Shown: piece after piece, positions 7,995-16,006 of the stretch
Layout: each line of letters begins with the position of its first letter
Position numbering within the stretch: the stretch's first letter is position 1
NCBI GenBank assembly: GCA_049611805.1
Contig: JBMZAX010000014.1
Span: 1-53,135, forward strand
Source of the DNA: UBA7378 sp049611805
GTDB taxonomy: Bacteria > Pseudomonadota > Alphaproteobacteria > RS24
DNA: 53,135 nucleotides
Direction: 5' to 3'
Translations under genes and position numbers: made by a program
The notes under the pieces: generated by a model
The model's database searches: none
Seen by the model: only the letters and a program-made list of their open reading frames with translations
What the model was told of the DNA's origin: nothing

Positions 7995-8022
7995 ATAGTA
8001 GCGCAGAGTCTTTCGCTGTCAA
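7995..8022 (-). promoter_or_regulatory. Probable sigma-70 promoter of the gcv operon
   Basis: On the minus strand, TTGACA (8022-8017) is a perfect -35 element, followed after 16 bases by TACTAT (8000-7995), a 4/6 match to the -10 element. Transcription would start at about 7988, just before the first aptamer. A GANTC site (GAGTC, 8006-8010) lies inside the spacer. TATGTA three bases further on is an alternative -10 element with a longer spacer. Confidence 0.5.
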
Positions 8023-8047
8023 ATCGGCGGCAAAACTTTGCTGTTAA

Positions 8048-8530
8048 TCAGTCAATATTGAGGTTTTCCCGCCACGCGGCGCGATTGGCTTTCAATTCGT
8101 CTTCGCTCAGAACAAAGCCGACGTAAAATTCGGCTTGGCCCGTCGAACCGGTGTCAGTCGGGTCAAAGACCAAAACCGGCATATCAACCTCGAACAGCCC
8201 TTTTTTGATTTTGAAATCTTCCTGCGTGCGGGTCACCACATTGTCATCTTTATCGACGAGCGCCGCAAAAATGGTGACATCCATGTTTTTGGCATTTGCC
8301 AGCATGTCGCCATAAACCGTTATTTCCGCCTCGATTCCCTCACCGGCTGTTTCGCACATCACTTTCGCGCCATAAATCAGCGCCGCTGTGCCATCGGCGG
8401 TCGGCAGGTTTTCTGTCGTCGCCAAAACCCCGCCATAGGGACACCTATCGGCGGGAACATAAGAGCCGCCGCAGGCCGCAAGCAGAGGCAGGAGAAACAG
8501 GAGCGGCATCCATTTTGGCTTGATTGACAT
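8048..8530 (-). CDS. Putative lipoprotein, unknown function
   Basis: The protein has 160 residues. It begins with a basic N-terminus and a hydrophobic run (PLLFLLPLLAAC) ending in a lipobox (LLAAC), so Cys20 should be lipidated and the protein anchored to a membrane. The mature part has two further cysteines (30 and 59) and an Asp/Glu-rich beta-type sequence without a domain I recognise. The gene is divergent from ispH and is followed by the gcv promoter and riboswitch, with which it shares direction but probably not function. Its -10 to start region contains no strong Shine-Dalgarno sequence. It is an ordinary protein-coding frame by length and signal peptide. Confidence 0.75.
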   Translation of the reverse strand: MSIKPKWMPLLFLLPLLAACGGSYVPADRCPYGGVLATTENLPTADGTAALIYGAKVMCETAGEGIEAEITVYGDMLANAKNMDVTIFAALVDKDDNVVTRTQEDFKIKKGLFEVDMPVLVFDPTDTGSTGQAEFYVGFVLSEDELKANRAAWRENLNID

Positions 8531-8666
8531 GATTTGATCTGAAACTTTTCGCGCAGGGTTGTCGAAACAACTGTTTATAAACTAATTTGAGACAGACATT
8601 ATCCAAACACGCGGTCAACCTCAAGCCTGATTGCAGTGCCATGACCCGTTTGAAAGAGACCAGCCA

Positions 8667-9623
8667 GTGCCCGAAACAGCGAAGCCGCCGAAAACTCTCA
8701 TTCTGGCAAATCCACGCGGGTTCTGTGCCGGGGTTGATCGCGCGATCCAGATTGTCGAACGCGCGCTCGACTTGCACGGGGCGCCGGTATATGTGCGCCA
8801 TGAGATTGTGCATAACCGTCAGGTTGTTTCGGCCTTGGAAGAAAAAGGCGCGGTTTTTGTCGACGAGATTGACGAGGTGCCCGACGGCGTGCCGGTCATA
8901 TTTTCAGCCCATGGCGTGCCGAAATCAGTGCCCGCCGACGCCGAGGCCCGCGGGCTGAGCTGGCTTGACGCCACCTGCCCGCTGGTTTCCAAAGTGCATA
9001 TTGAAGCCGCCCGCCATTTTGAAACCGGACGCCATATTTTGCTCATCGGCCATGCCGGTCATCCGGAAGTTATCGGCACAATGGGACAAGTGCCCGTTGG
9101 CGCGATAAGCCTTATTGAAACCGTGGCGGATGCCGAAACTTTCACCCCGCCCCCGCAAACGCCTCTGGCTTATGTGACCCAGACAACCCTGTCGGTTGAC
9201 GATACGGCAGAAATTATCGCGGTTTTGCGCGCCCGCTTCACCGATATTGCCGCGCCGCACAAAGAAGATATTTGCTATGCGACGACAAACCGGCAGGCCG
9301 CGGTCAAACAAATCGCACCACAAGTCGATTGCATGTTGGTTATCGGGGCCACCAATTCGTCAAACTCGCAACGTCTGGTTGATGTTGCGCGTCGCGCCGG
9401 CGCGCGCCATGCCGACCTCATTGAGGGGCCCGAACAAATTACATGGTCGCATGTGCAAACTGCCGAGAAAATCGGGCTGACCGCCGGCGCATCGGCTCCG
9501 GAAGAAATGGTCACCGCCGTCATCGCGGCCCTGCAGGGCGAATTTTCACTCGACATTCTGGAGGCCGGTGGCGGGCCGGAAAATGTGCATTTCAAGCTGC
9601 CGCGCCAGCTCAGGGGTGAATAA
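8667..9623 (+). CDS. ispH: 4-hydroxy-3-methylbut-2-enyl diphosphate reductase
   Basis: Last enzyme of the MEP isoprenoid pathway, an iron-sulfur reductase making IPP and DMAPP. The protein has 318 residues from the GTG at 8667; an upstream TTG at 8631 would add 12 residues not typical of the family. The three cluster cysteines are visible: Cys20 in NPRGFCAGV, Cys104 in DATCPLVSK and Cys203 in DICYATTN. The diphosphate-binding GHAGHPE is at about 128-134. It overlaps the thrB start by one base, and rnhA follows, a common alphaproteobacterial block. Confidence 0.96.
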   Translation: MPETAKPPKTLILANPRGFCAGVDRAIQIVERALDLHGAPVYVRHEIVHNRQVVSALEEKGAVFVDEIDEVPDGVPVIFSAHGVPKSVPADAEARGLSWLDATCPLVSKVHIEAARHFETGRHILLIGHAGHPEVIGTMGQVPVGAISLIETVADAETFTPPPQTPLAYVTQTTLSVDDTAEIIAVLRARFTDIAAPHKEDICYATTNRQAAVKQIAPQVDCMLVIGATNSSNSQRLVDVARRAGARHADLIEGPEQITWSHVQTAEKIGLTAGASAPEEMVTAVIAALQGEFSLDILEAGGGPENVHFKLPRQLRGE

Positions 9624-10597
9624 TGGCTGTCTATACCGAGATTGACGGCGACACGCTGGCGGCATTTGCGGCGCAATATCCGCTGTCGCAAATTGACGAG
9701 CTCAAGGGCATCACGGCGGGCGTGCAAAACTCGAATTTTCTGCTCGCCACGGCGGATGCAAAATATATTCTCACAATTTACGAAAGCTCGGCCAATGGTG
9801 TCGCCGCCGATGATTTGCCGTTTTTTCTTGGGCTGATGTTGCATCTGTCGGCGCAGGGCCTGTCATGCCCCGTTCCGCTGGCACGCAAAGATGGCGGGCT
9901 CATCAGCACGGTCAAAGACAAGCCGGCCGCGCTGGTTAGCTTCCTGGAAGGCCGCAGTGTCAAAACCCCGCGCCCCGAACATTGCCGCGCGCTGGGTGCG
10001 GCGATGGCGCAAATGCATCTGGCCGGAGACGGGTTTGAATTGACGCGGGACAATAATCACGGACTGTCCAATTGGCAGGCATTATTTGAACGCTGCCGGT
10101 CGCGCGCCGATGAGGTGAGCCCCGACCTGACCCGCGCAATGGAGCGCGAACTCATCCGCCTCAAGGAAAACTGGCCGGACAATCTGCCGGCGGGCATTAT
10201 CCATGCCGATTTGTTTCCCGATAATGTGTTTTTCATGCAAGGCGATGTGTCGGGTCTGATTGATTTTTATTTCGCCTGCAATGATTTTTACGCCTATGAC
10301 CTCGCCATTGCGTTGAATGCCTGGTGCTTTGAGGCCGACGCCACCTTCAATGTTACCAAGGCGCGGGCGCTTTTGTCGGGTTATCAGAGCGTGCGCCCGT
10401 TATCTGCCGAAGAAATTGATGCCATGCCGATATTGGGCGCCGGAGCCGCCATGCGGTTTTTGACGACGCGGCTGTTTGACTGGCTCAATCAGGTCGACGG
10501 TGCGCAGGTTGAACCGAAAAACCCCAATGATTTTTTGCGCCGCTTGCGCTTTCACCGCAGTGCGACGCGACCGGCAGATTACGGATTAACGCTGTGA
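9623..10597 (+). CDS. thrB: Homoserine kinase, APH-fold type
   Basis: Phosphorylates L-homoserine for threonine synthesis. The protein has 324 residues of the aminoglycoside-phosphotransferase-like ThrB family, not the GHMP type of enterobacteria. The kinase catalytic loop IIHADLFPDN is at about 192-201 (His194, Asp196, Asn201), and the metal-binding Asp is at 214 in GLIDFYFACND. ITAGVQNSNFLL near residue 30 forms the nucleotide loop. Its partner thrC is in this window too, about 4 kb away on the opposite strand. Confidence 0.95.
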   Translation: MAVYTEIDGDTLAAFAAQYPLSQIDELKGITAGVQNSNFLLATADAKYILTIYESSANGVAADDLPFFLGLMLHLSAQGLSCPVPLARKDGGLISTVKDKPAALVSFLEGRSVKTPRPEHCRALGAAMAQMHLAGDGFELTRDNNHGLSNWQALFERCRSRADEVSPDLTRAMERELIRLKENWPDNLPAGIIHADLFPDNVFFMQGDVSGLIDFYFACNDFYAYDLAIALNAWCFEADATFNVTKARALLSGYQSVRPLSAEEIDAMPILGAGAAMRFLTTRLFDWLNQVDGAQVEPKNPNDFLRRLRFHRSATRPADYGLTL

Positions 10598-10603
10598 GGG
10601 CTT

Positions 10604-11041
10604 ATGAAATATGAAATTTTTACAGACGGGGCATGCTCCGGAAACCCCGGCCCCGGCGGATGGGGTGTTTTGATTAACGGGCCCGACGGCACGCGCGATT
10701 TGTGCGGGGGTGCGGCCTCGACCACCAACAACCAGATGGAGCTGATGGCCGCCATTGAAGCATTGGGCGCGGTGCCGGACGGTGCCGACATTCGGCTGAT
10801 CACCGACAGCGTTTACGTCAAGGACGGCATTACAAGCTGGATCAATAATTGGAAGCGGCGCGGCTGGAAAACAGCCGCCGGCAAACCGGTCAAAAACATC
10901 GACTTGTGGAAGGCACTGGACGCGGCCTGCGCCCGCCACACAGTCGAATGGGTCTGGGTGAAAGGCCATGCCGGAAATGCGGGCAATGAGCATGCCGATG
11001 CGCTGGCGCGCCGCGGCATGGAGCCTTTCTGCGCAAATTAG
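10604..11041 (+). CDS. rnhA: Ribonuclease HI
   Basis: Degrades RNA in RNA-DNA hybrids. The protein has 145 residues. The active-site carboxylates are Asp8 (IFTDGACSGNPGPGGWG), Glu46 (TNNQMELMA), Asp68 (LITDSVYV) and Asp132 (EHADALA), with the flexible-loop histidine at 122 (VKGHAG). It follows thrB by six bases. Its TAG stop is interlocked with the TAA stop of the convergent peroxiredoxin gene in the shared bases TTAG at 11038-11041. With rnhB, both RNase H types are in this window. Confidence 0.96.
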   Translation: MKYEIFTDGACSGNPGPGGWGVLINGPDGTRDLCGGAASTTNNQMELMAAIEALGAVPDGADIRLITDSVYVKDGITSWINNWKRRGWKTAAGKPVKNIDLWKALDAACARHTVEWVWVKGHAGNAGNEHADALARRGMEPFCAN

Positions 11042-11526
11042 CCCAGTTGGGACAAAAGGTTTTCGACGCCCGATTCCACGGCCTTGCCCGGATTTTCTTC
11101 GACATTGAGTGTTTCGACCACGCCGTCACGCACAATCATCGAATAGCGCAAAGAGCGCGTGCCCATGCCAAAGCCCGAACCGTCCATTTCAAGCCCCAGC
11201 TTTTTGGTCAGTTCGGCATTGCCGTCTGCCACCATCATAACCTTGCCATTGGCACCCTGCTGCTGGCCCCAGGCCCCCATGACGAAGGCATCATTGACGG
11301 CCAGACACACAATCGTGTCCACGCCTTTGGTGCGCAGGTCTTCGGCCTTGTCGACATAGCCGGGCAAATGTTGGTTCGAGCAGGTCGGCGTGAACGCGCC
11401 GGGCAGCGCAAACAGGGCCACGGTTTTGCCGCCGAAAAGATCACCTGTTGAAATCGGCGCCGGGCCTGCATCGGTCATATACATAAGCTGGGCGTCAGGA
11501 ATGGCGTCGCCGGGTTTGATGGTCAT
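11038..11526 (-). CDS. Peroxiredoxin, Prx5-type
   Basis: Thiol peroxidase of the Prx5/AhpE-like group (glutaredoxin- or thioredoxin-dependent). The protein has 162 residues. The peroxidatic cysteine is Cys49 in PGAFTPTCSNQHLPGY, and a second cysteine at 74 (TIVCLAVND) is typical of bacterial members. GMGTRSLRYSM is the family's conserved arginine region. A strong AAGGAGA ribosome site precedes the ATG. The gene lies 29 bases downstream of a DsbD-alpha-like gene in the same direction, suggesting a small thiol-redox operon. Confidence 0.93.
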   Translation of the reverse strand: MTIKPGDAIPDAQLMYMTDAGPAPISTGDLFGGKTVALFALPGAFTPTCSNQHLPGYVDKAEDLRTKGVDTIVCLAVNDAFVMGAWGQQQGANGKVMMVADGNAELTKKLGLEMDGSGFGMGTRSLRYSMIVRDGVVETLNVEENPGKAVESGVENLLSQLG

Positions 11527-11555
11527 GAGAGGTCTCCTTGATTATTCCCTGTTGT

Positions 11556-12383
11556 TTATTTGCCCGAAACCCGGTGGTCGCCGATTTGGATTTTTTGAAA
11601 AACCGCCCGATCACCGTCTCTGACAACGACCTCCACCATACGGCCAATCATTGTTTGGTCAAGCACCGACCATGCCGGCATTTCGATGAGAAATGATGAC
11701 TTGTGGCGCGCGCTGACATGCGGCGCACCGAACACATCATTGGGGCCGGGTATCGCCATGATTTGCGGGTTTTCCAGATTTGTGCCGACCACGACAAATT
11801 GCAGCACCGCGCCGTCATAGCTGAGTGTGTCAATGCCAAGTTCCGCCGACGGTGCGGCCGGTTTGGCGTTCAGCATGGCCTGGATAATGCCCAGCTCTTC
11901 GGGGGTTTTTATGGGGCCGGGCACAACCGGCAGATCAAACGAAAATTCAACCGGCAGGCAGACTTCGCGGCACACGCCAAGTTCCAGTTTGAGGCTGATT
12001 TGAGCCCCCGCGCCTGCATTTTCCAGCACGAAGGGCACGACAAATCCGGTCAGCCCCTCATAGCCGAAAAACCCGCCCGCACCATCGTCGAAAAAATACG
12101 GTGCCGGAAATACCGGCTCCTGCGTTTGCAGGTTCTGACTGGCGGAAAAATCAAAATTCGGCGCAATACCGCTGGCACCGGGATACCGCCAATATGTGTG
12201 CCAGCCGGGTTGCATGACGATTTCAATGCCGGCGAAATGTTGCTTGGCATCGCGCGCCAGCACCAGACGGGCCTCGATGACATTCTTTTTTATCCACGGG
12301 GTCGTCATTTCCGCCTGAGCGGGGAAAATCGCAGACAAGGCCGCGCAAAAAGCCGGTAAAAGCACATGTAATAAGGGTCTCAT
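11556..12383 (-). CDS. Exported DsbD-alpha-like thiol-disulfide domain protein
   Basis: The protein has 275 residues from the ATG at 12383; an upstream TTG at 12401 is less likely. A signal peptide (MRPLLHVLLPAF...PAQA) is followed by a domain resembling the periplasmic N-terminal part of DsbD, with WHTYWRYPGASG (about 61-72) and a cysteine pair Cys138/Cys142 in GVCREVCLP. Full DsbD also has a membrane hub and a thioredoxin domain. These are absent here, so the protein must take electrons from another membrane carrier, or act by itself. It is divergent from yqgE and co-directional with the peroxiredoxin. Function is inferred from the domain only. Confidence 0.8.
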   Translation of the reverse strand: MRPLLHVLLPAFCAALSAIFPAQAEMTTPWIKKNVIEARLVLARDAKQHFAGIEIVMQPGWHTYWRYPGASGIAPNFDFSASQNLQTQEPVFPAPYFFDDGAGGFFGYEGLTGFVVPFVLENAGAGAQISLKLELGVCREVCLPVEFSFDLPVVPGPIKTPEELGIIQAMLNAKPAAPSAELGIDTLSYDGAVLQFVVVGTNLENPQIMAIPGPNDVFGAPHVSARHKSSFLIEMPAWSVLDQTMIGRMVEVVVRDGDRAVFQKIQIGDHRVSGK

Positions 12384-12497
12384 GGGCGCAATATACCGCA
12401 AACGGCGCGCCGGTTCGAGTTTCGAGCGCGCAGGCGCGGTCGATTATGCGTAAAACGTGGCTTTATTTCATGGCCCGTGCAGGCCTAACATAGCCTC

Positions 12498-13073
12498 ATG
12501 ACGCAAACGCCCGTTCAAAGCCTGCAAGGGCAGTTCCTACTCGCCATGCCGAGCATGGGCGATCCACGGTTTTTGCGCAGTGTCGTCTATATGGTGGCCC
12601 ATGACAGCGAAGGCGCGATGGGTTTTATCATCAATAAACGCGCCGAAGGGCTGTCGCTGGGCGATATTTTGAAAGACATGCCCGAAACCGTCGCCAGTAC
12701 CGGGCTGGTCAATTTGCCGGTTTATGTCGGCGGGCCGGTGCAAAATGATCACGGATTTGTGTTGCATACGAGCGATTATGAAAAAACCCAAAACACCCTG
12801 TCGCAGGAACTGCCCATTGCGCTGACCCAATCCGCCGATGTGCTGGTCGATGCCGCCCATGGGCGCGGGCCCGAAAAAATGCGGCTTTTTCTGGGTTATG
12901 CCGGTTGGGGGCCGGGCCAGATTGAGGGCGAATTGCAGGACAATGCGTGGCTGGTTTGCGATGCCAATATTGGCGATATTTTCACTTCGCAAAGCGATGA
13001 TTTATACGAAAAATGCGTCGCCGCCATGGGCATTGATCTGGCCCTGCTGAGCAATGAAGGGGGCGAGGCCTAG
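12498..13073 (+). CDS. YqgE/AlgH family protein (DUF179)
   Basis: The protein has 191 residues, the usual length of the UPF0301/YqgE family, whose biochemical role is unknown. Conserved blocks are visible: GQFLLAMPSMGDPRF near residue 12, the VVYM-type VVYMVAHDSEGAMGFIIN stretch, YVGGPV near 76, and FLGYAGWGPGQIEGE near 132. The ATG at 12498 follows a 114-base divergent gap shared with the DsbD-alpha gene. Its TAG stop is interlocked with the TAG stop of the convergent membrane-protein gene in the palindrome CTAG at 13070-13073. Confidence 0.9.
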   Translation: MTQTPVQSLQGQFLLAMPSMGDPRFLRSVVYMVAHDSEGAMGFIINKRAEGLSLGDILKDMPETVASTGLVNLPVYVGGPVQNDHGFVLHTSDYEKTQNTLSQELPIALTQSADVLVDAAHGRGPEKMRLFLGYAGWGPGQIEGELQDNAWLVCDANIGDIFTSQSDDLYEKCVAAMGIDLALLSNEGGEA

Positions 13074-14017
13074 CGGTTTACGCCTGTTTGTTCCGGCATG
13101 TCTTGCGATGCGCGGCGCTGGTCGGGCACGAAAATCGCGCCCAGAAACACACATGCGCAGGTCACGGCCAGCAAAACTTCGGAAATATCATTGCTGATGA
13201 GACCGGCAAAATCCGGTTGCCAGACGGCGGCCAATCCGCTTATGCCGGCGGCAAGCAGACAAAAATCGCCGATAATGACCACCCGCGTCCAATAATTTCG
13301 GTTGGTTGTTTTGCGCAACAGCATATTGACCTGACTGATGGCCGTCATCACCAACATGAAAATCAGCGCCCCGCGCGCATAATCCAGACGATAGGGCAGA
13401 ACGGCATCTTCAAACCCAAGGCTGGTGACGAGGCCGCGCATCCATAGGCTTGAAATCAGCACCAGCATGCCGCCGCCCATAACCAGCGCGTAATAGGCCC
13501 GGCTCGAACGGCGAAAAACGGCCACGCTCAACCCGCCCGCACCCAGAGCCAGCAACACCGCCAGAATGACGGCCTGCATGGTGCGGCGGCGGTCTTCAAA
13601 GGCTTGGCGCGCATTGGGGTTCCACAGATACAGCCCGGCGGCATCCACCTTGTTTACCAGAACGAAGGTCTGCACGGCTTTGGCACGAATATAAAAACTT
13701 ATTCTGTCGGGATGTCCGGGTCGGGCGGTAAATTCACTGTCATCGGACACGAACAGGCGCAAGCCTTCCTGTTCGCGAAACAGGCCCAGCGCAAAGCCCA
13801 TGAGCGGCGGGCGCAAGCGCTCAAGGTCGAGATGAATGGGCTCATCGCCGGCGTTTTGAATGGCAAAGGCCAGATGCCCTTCCGGTGTCGATTGCACATA
13901 AGGGGCAAGCCGCACGACACGCAAATCACCGCCAATGCTTATGGCATCAAGCGCCGAGGCGGGGGCCATACCCGCCCAGAGCAAAAACAGCAGGCAGATT
14001 CTAATGGGCAAGGTCAT
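13070..14017 (-). CDS. Membrane protein with exported N-terminal sensor-like domain
   Basis: The protein has 315 residues from the ATG at 14017, chosen because it begins a clear signal peptide (MTLPIRICLLFLLWAGMAPASA); the frame is open 22 codons further upstream, inside the previous gene. After the signal peptide comes about 120 residues of beta-type periplasmic sequence, ending in LYLWNPNARQAFEDRRR, then at least five hydrophobic segments (AVILAVLLALG, YYALVMGGGMLVLI, GALIFMLVMTAI, VVIIGDFCLLAAG, VLLAVTCACVFLG). The layout recalls 7TMR-DISM sensor proteins, but no GGDEF, kinase or other output domain follows; only a short basic tail remains. Function unknown. It ends the long minus-strand cluster. 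Confidence 0.7.
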   Translation of the reverse strand: MTLPIRICLLFLLWAGMAPASALDAISIGGDLRVVRLAPYVQSTPEGHLAFAIQNAGDEPIHLDLERLRPPLMGFALGLFREQEGLRLFVSDDSEFTARPGHPDRISFYIRAKAVQTFVLVNKVDAAGLYLWNPNARQAFEDRRRTMQAVILAVLLALGAGGLSVAVFRRSSRAYYALVMGGGMLVLISSLWMRGLVTSLGFEDAVLPYRLDYARGALIFMLVMTAISQVNMLLRKTTNRNYWTRVVIIGDFCLLAAGISGLAAVWQPDFAGLISNDISEVLLAVTCACVFLGAIFVPDQRRASQDMPEQTGVNR

Positions 14018-14600
14018 CGCGACACAGGGCAAACAATCTGTGGTCGGCCCAAACGCCGCCGATTTTGAGATAGCGCGGTGCATAGCCTTCTTCTTTGAAT
14101 TTATTGTTTTTCAACACTCTGACCGACGGTTCATTGTCAATCATACAGGCCGCTTCGAGACGATGCAGCCCCAAAGTGGTAAAAGCAAAATCGCAGATCA
14201 ACCCGACCGCTTCCGACATCAGCCCCTGATTGGAAAAATGCTCTCCGATCCAGTAACCAAGCGTGCCCATCTGGGCCGCGCCGCGACGAATATAGCTGAG
14301 ATTGACCGCTCCCATCATCTGGTTCATTTCCAAATTCCAGATAAAGAACGCATAGCCGCGATCTTGGCGCGCCTCCTGATTATAGGCGCGCAGGCGCAAC
14401 CGGAAACTGCGGCGCGACAACTCGTCCGGCATCCATAAAGGTTCGCGCATTTGCAGAAATTTCTGATTGTCGCGGCGCAATTTCACCCAATGCGGATAAT
14501 CGCGCATGAGCGGCGGGCGCAAATTGACCCGATTGCCCGCAAGCACTTTGCGCCCCATGCGCAAAGGGCGTTTCAGAAAATTTATGCGACTGCGCGCCAT
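14001..14600 (-). CDS. GNAT N-acetyltransferase, RimJ-like
   Basis: The protein has 199 residues of the acetyltransferase_3 (RimJ/RimL) group, which acetylates protein N-termini or small amines. Visible features are VNLRPPLMRDYPHW near residue 25, MGAVNLSYI near 95, the acetyl-CoA region GYWIGEHFSNQGLMSEA near 115, and NEPSVRVLKNNKFKEEGY near 156. It begins directly after the thrC stop with no spacer (TAA then ATG), so it is translationally coupled to thrC, and it overlaps the next gene by 17 bases. The substrate cannot be told; RimJ-type ribosomal protein acetylation is a guess. Confidence 0.88.
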   Translation of the reverse strand: MARSRINFLKRPLRMGRKVLAGNRVNLRPPLMRDYPHWVKLRRDNQKFLQMREPLWMPDELSRRSFRLRLRAYNQEARQDRGYAFFIWNLEMNQMMGAVNLSYIRRGAAQMGTLGYWIGEHFSNQGLMSEAVGLICDFAFTTLGLHRLEAACMIDNEPSVRVLKNNKFKEEGYAPRYLKIGGVWADHRLFALCRDDLAH

Positions 14601-15998
14601 TTATCCCATCCGTCCGTTTTGACGGATAAAAGTCTGAACCGCGTCCAGTGCATTTTCAACCGGCGAAATGCGTTCGGGTTGCGTCATCATTTCGCGCACG
14701 CGCGCGGGAATATCGGGGCCGGTGCCGAAGGCGGCTTCCACGGCAACGGGAAATTTGGCCGGATGCGCGGTCGCCAGCGTGACCATCGGCACGCCGTCGG
14801 GCAAAACCGCGCGCCGCGCCGCCGCCAGCCCCACGGCCGTGTGCGGGTCAATTTGCATGTCAAAACGCTTCAGAACATCGCGCATGGTCTCCTGCGTCTG
14901 GGCTTCGTCAACGCGCGCGGCATCAAACAGGGCCGACATAAGCGCCAATTCATCTTCCGCCATTTCAAACCGGCCGTCGCGCGCCAGCGCCTCCATAAAG
15001 CCGCTGACGCGCGGCGCATCGCGGCGCGTCAACTCAAACAAAAGCCGTTCAAAATTGCTCGACACCTGAATGTCCATGCTGGGGCTTGAGGTCGCGACAA
15101 CCTCTTCGGTTTCGTAAATTCCCGTCTGCATGACGCGGGCGAGAATATCGTTCACATTGGTGGCAATCATCAGCCGGGCGAGGGGCAGGCCCATTTGCGC
15201 GGCGACATATCCGGCAAAAATATCGCCGAAATTGCCGGTCGGCACGGAAAATCCGACGGGCGTGTCAGGGCTGCCAAGCTGTGCGGCGGCGGTGAAATAA
15301 TAGGTGGTCTGCGCCATCACCCGCGCCCAATTGATCGAATTGACCCCGGCCAAATTTACCTCTTGGCGAAATGCGCTGTCATTGAACATGGCTTTCACCA
15401 GCGCCTGACAATCGTCAAACGTACCGTTGACGGCCAGCGTATGCACATTGGCATCTGTCGGCGTTGTCATTTGCATGCGTTGGATGTCCGACACGCGCCC
15501 TTCGGGGTAGAGAATGAAAACATCAACGGCATCGCGGCCGCGAAACGCTTCAATGGCCGCCCCGCCCGTATCGCCGGAGGTGGCCCCGACAATCGTGGCG
15601 CGCTGCCCGCGCCGTTTGAGCGCGTCATCCATCAGCCGCGCGAGCAATTGCATCGCCACATCCTTAAACGCCAGCGTGGGCCCGTGAAACAGTTCCAGCA
15701 AATAATGGCCGTCATCCAGCGGCACCAGGGGGGCAACCTCGGCGCGCGAAAACCCCGCATAAGCCTCATCGACAATTTCGGCAAATCTTTCGGGCTCTAC
15801 ATCGGCGCCCAGAAACGGCATCAGAACGGTTTTGGCAACCTGTTGAAAACCGGCCCCGCGAAACCCTTCCAGCGTTTGCCGCGACAGTTTCGGCCAGTGG
15901 TCGGGCACATAAAGCCCCCCGTCACCGGCCAGCCCTGCAAGCAAGGTCGGTTCGAATGACAGTGCCGTTGCGCGGCCTCTCGTGCTGATATACTCCAC
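14601..15998 (-). CDS. thrC: Threonine synthase
   Basis: Pyridoxal-phosphate enzyme converting O-phosphohomoserine to threonine. The protein has 465 residues from the GTG at 15998 (VEYISTRGRATALSFEP), which is the family's usual N-terminus; the frame is open further upstream into SURF1 but that part has no family resemblance. The PLP lysine is in FHGPTLAFKDVAMQ near residue 108, and the phosphate-binding GATSGDTGGAA loop follows. It lies eight bases after the SURF1 gene and so probably shares the oxidase transcript. It works with ThrB encoded at 9623-10597. Confidence 0.96.
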   Translation of the reverse strand: MEYISTRGRATALSFEPTLLAGLAGDGGLYVPDHWPKLSRQTLEGFRGAGFQQVAKTVLMPFLGADVEPERFAEIVDEAYAGFSRAEVAPLVPLDDGHYLLELFHGPTLAFKDVAMQLLARLMDDALKRRGQRATIVGATSGDTGGAAIEAFRGRDAVDVFILYPEGRVSDIQRMQMTTPTDANVHTLAVNGTFDDCQALVKAMFNDSAFRQEVNLAGVNSINWARVMAQTTYYFTAAAQLGSPDTPVGFSVPTGNFGDIFAGYVAAQMGLPLARLMIATNVNDILARVMQTGIYETEEVVATSSPSMDIQVSSNFERLLFELTRRDAPRVSGFMEALARDGRFEMAEDELALMSALFDAARVDEAQTQETMRDVLKRFDMQIDPHTAVGLAAARRAVLPDGVPMVTLATAHPAKFPVAVEAAFGTGPDIPARVREMMTQPERISPVENALDAVQTFIRQNGRMG

Positions 15999-16006
15999 CG
16001 GATACC

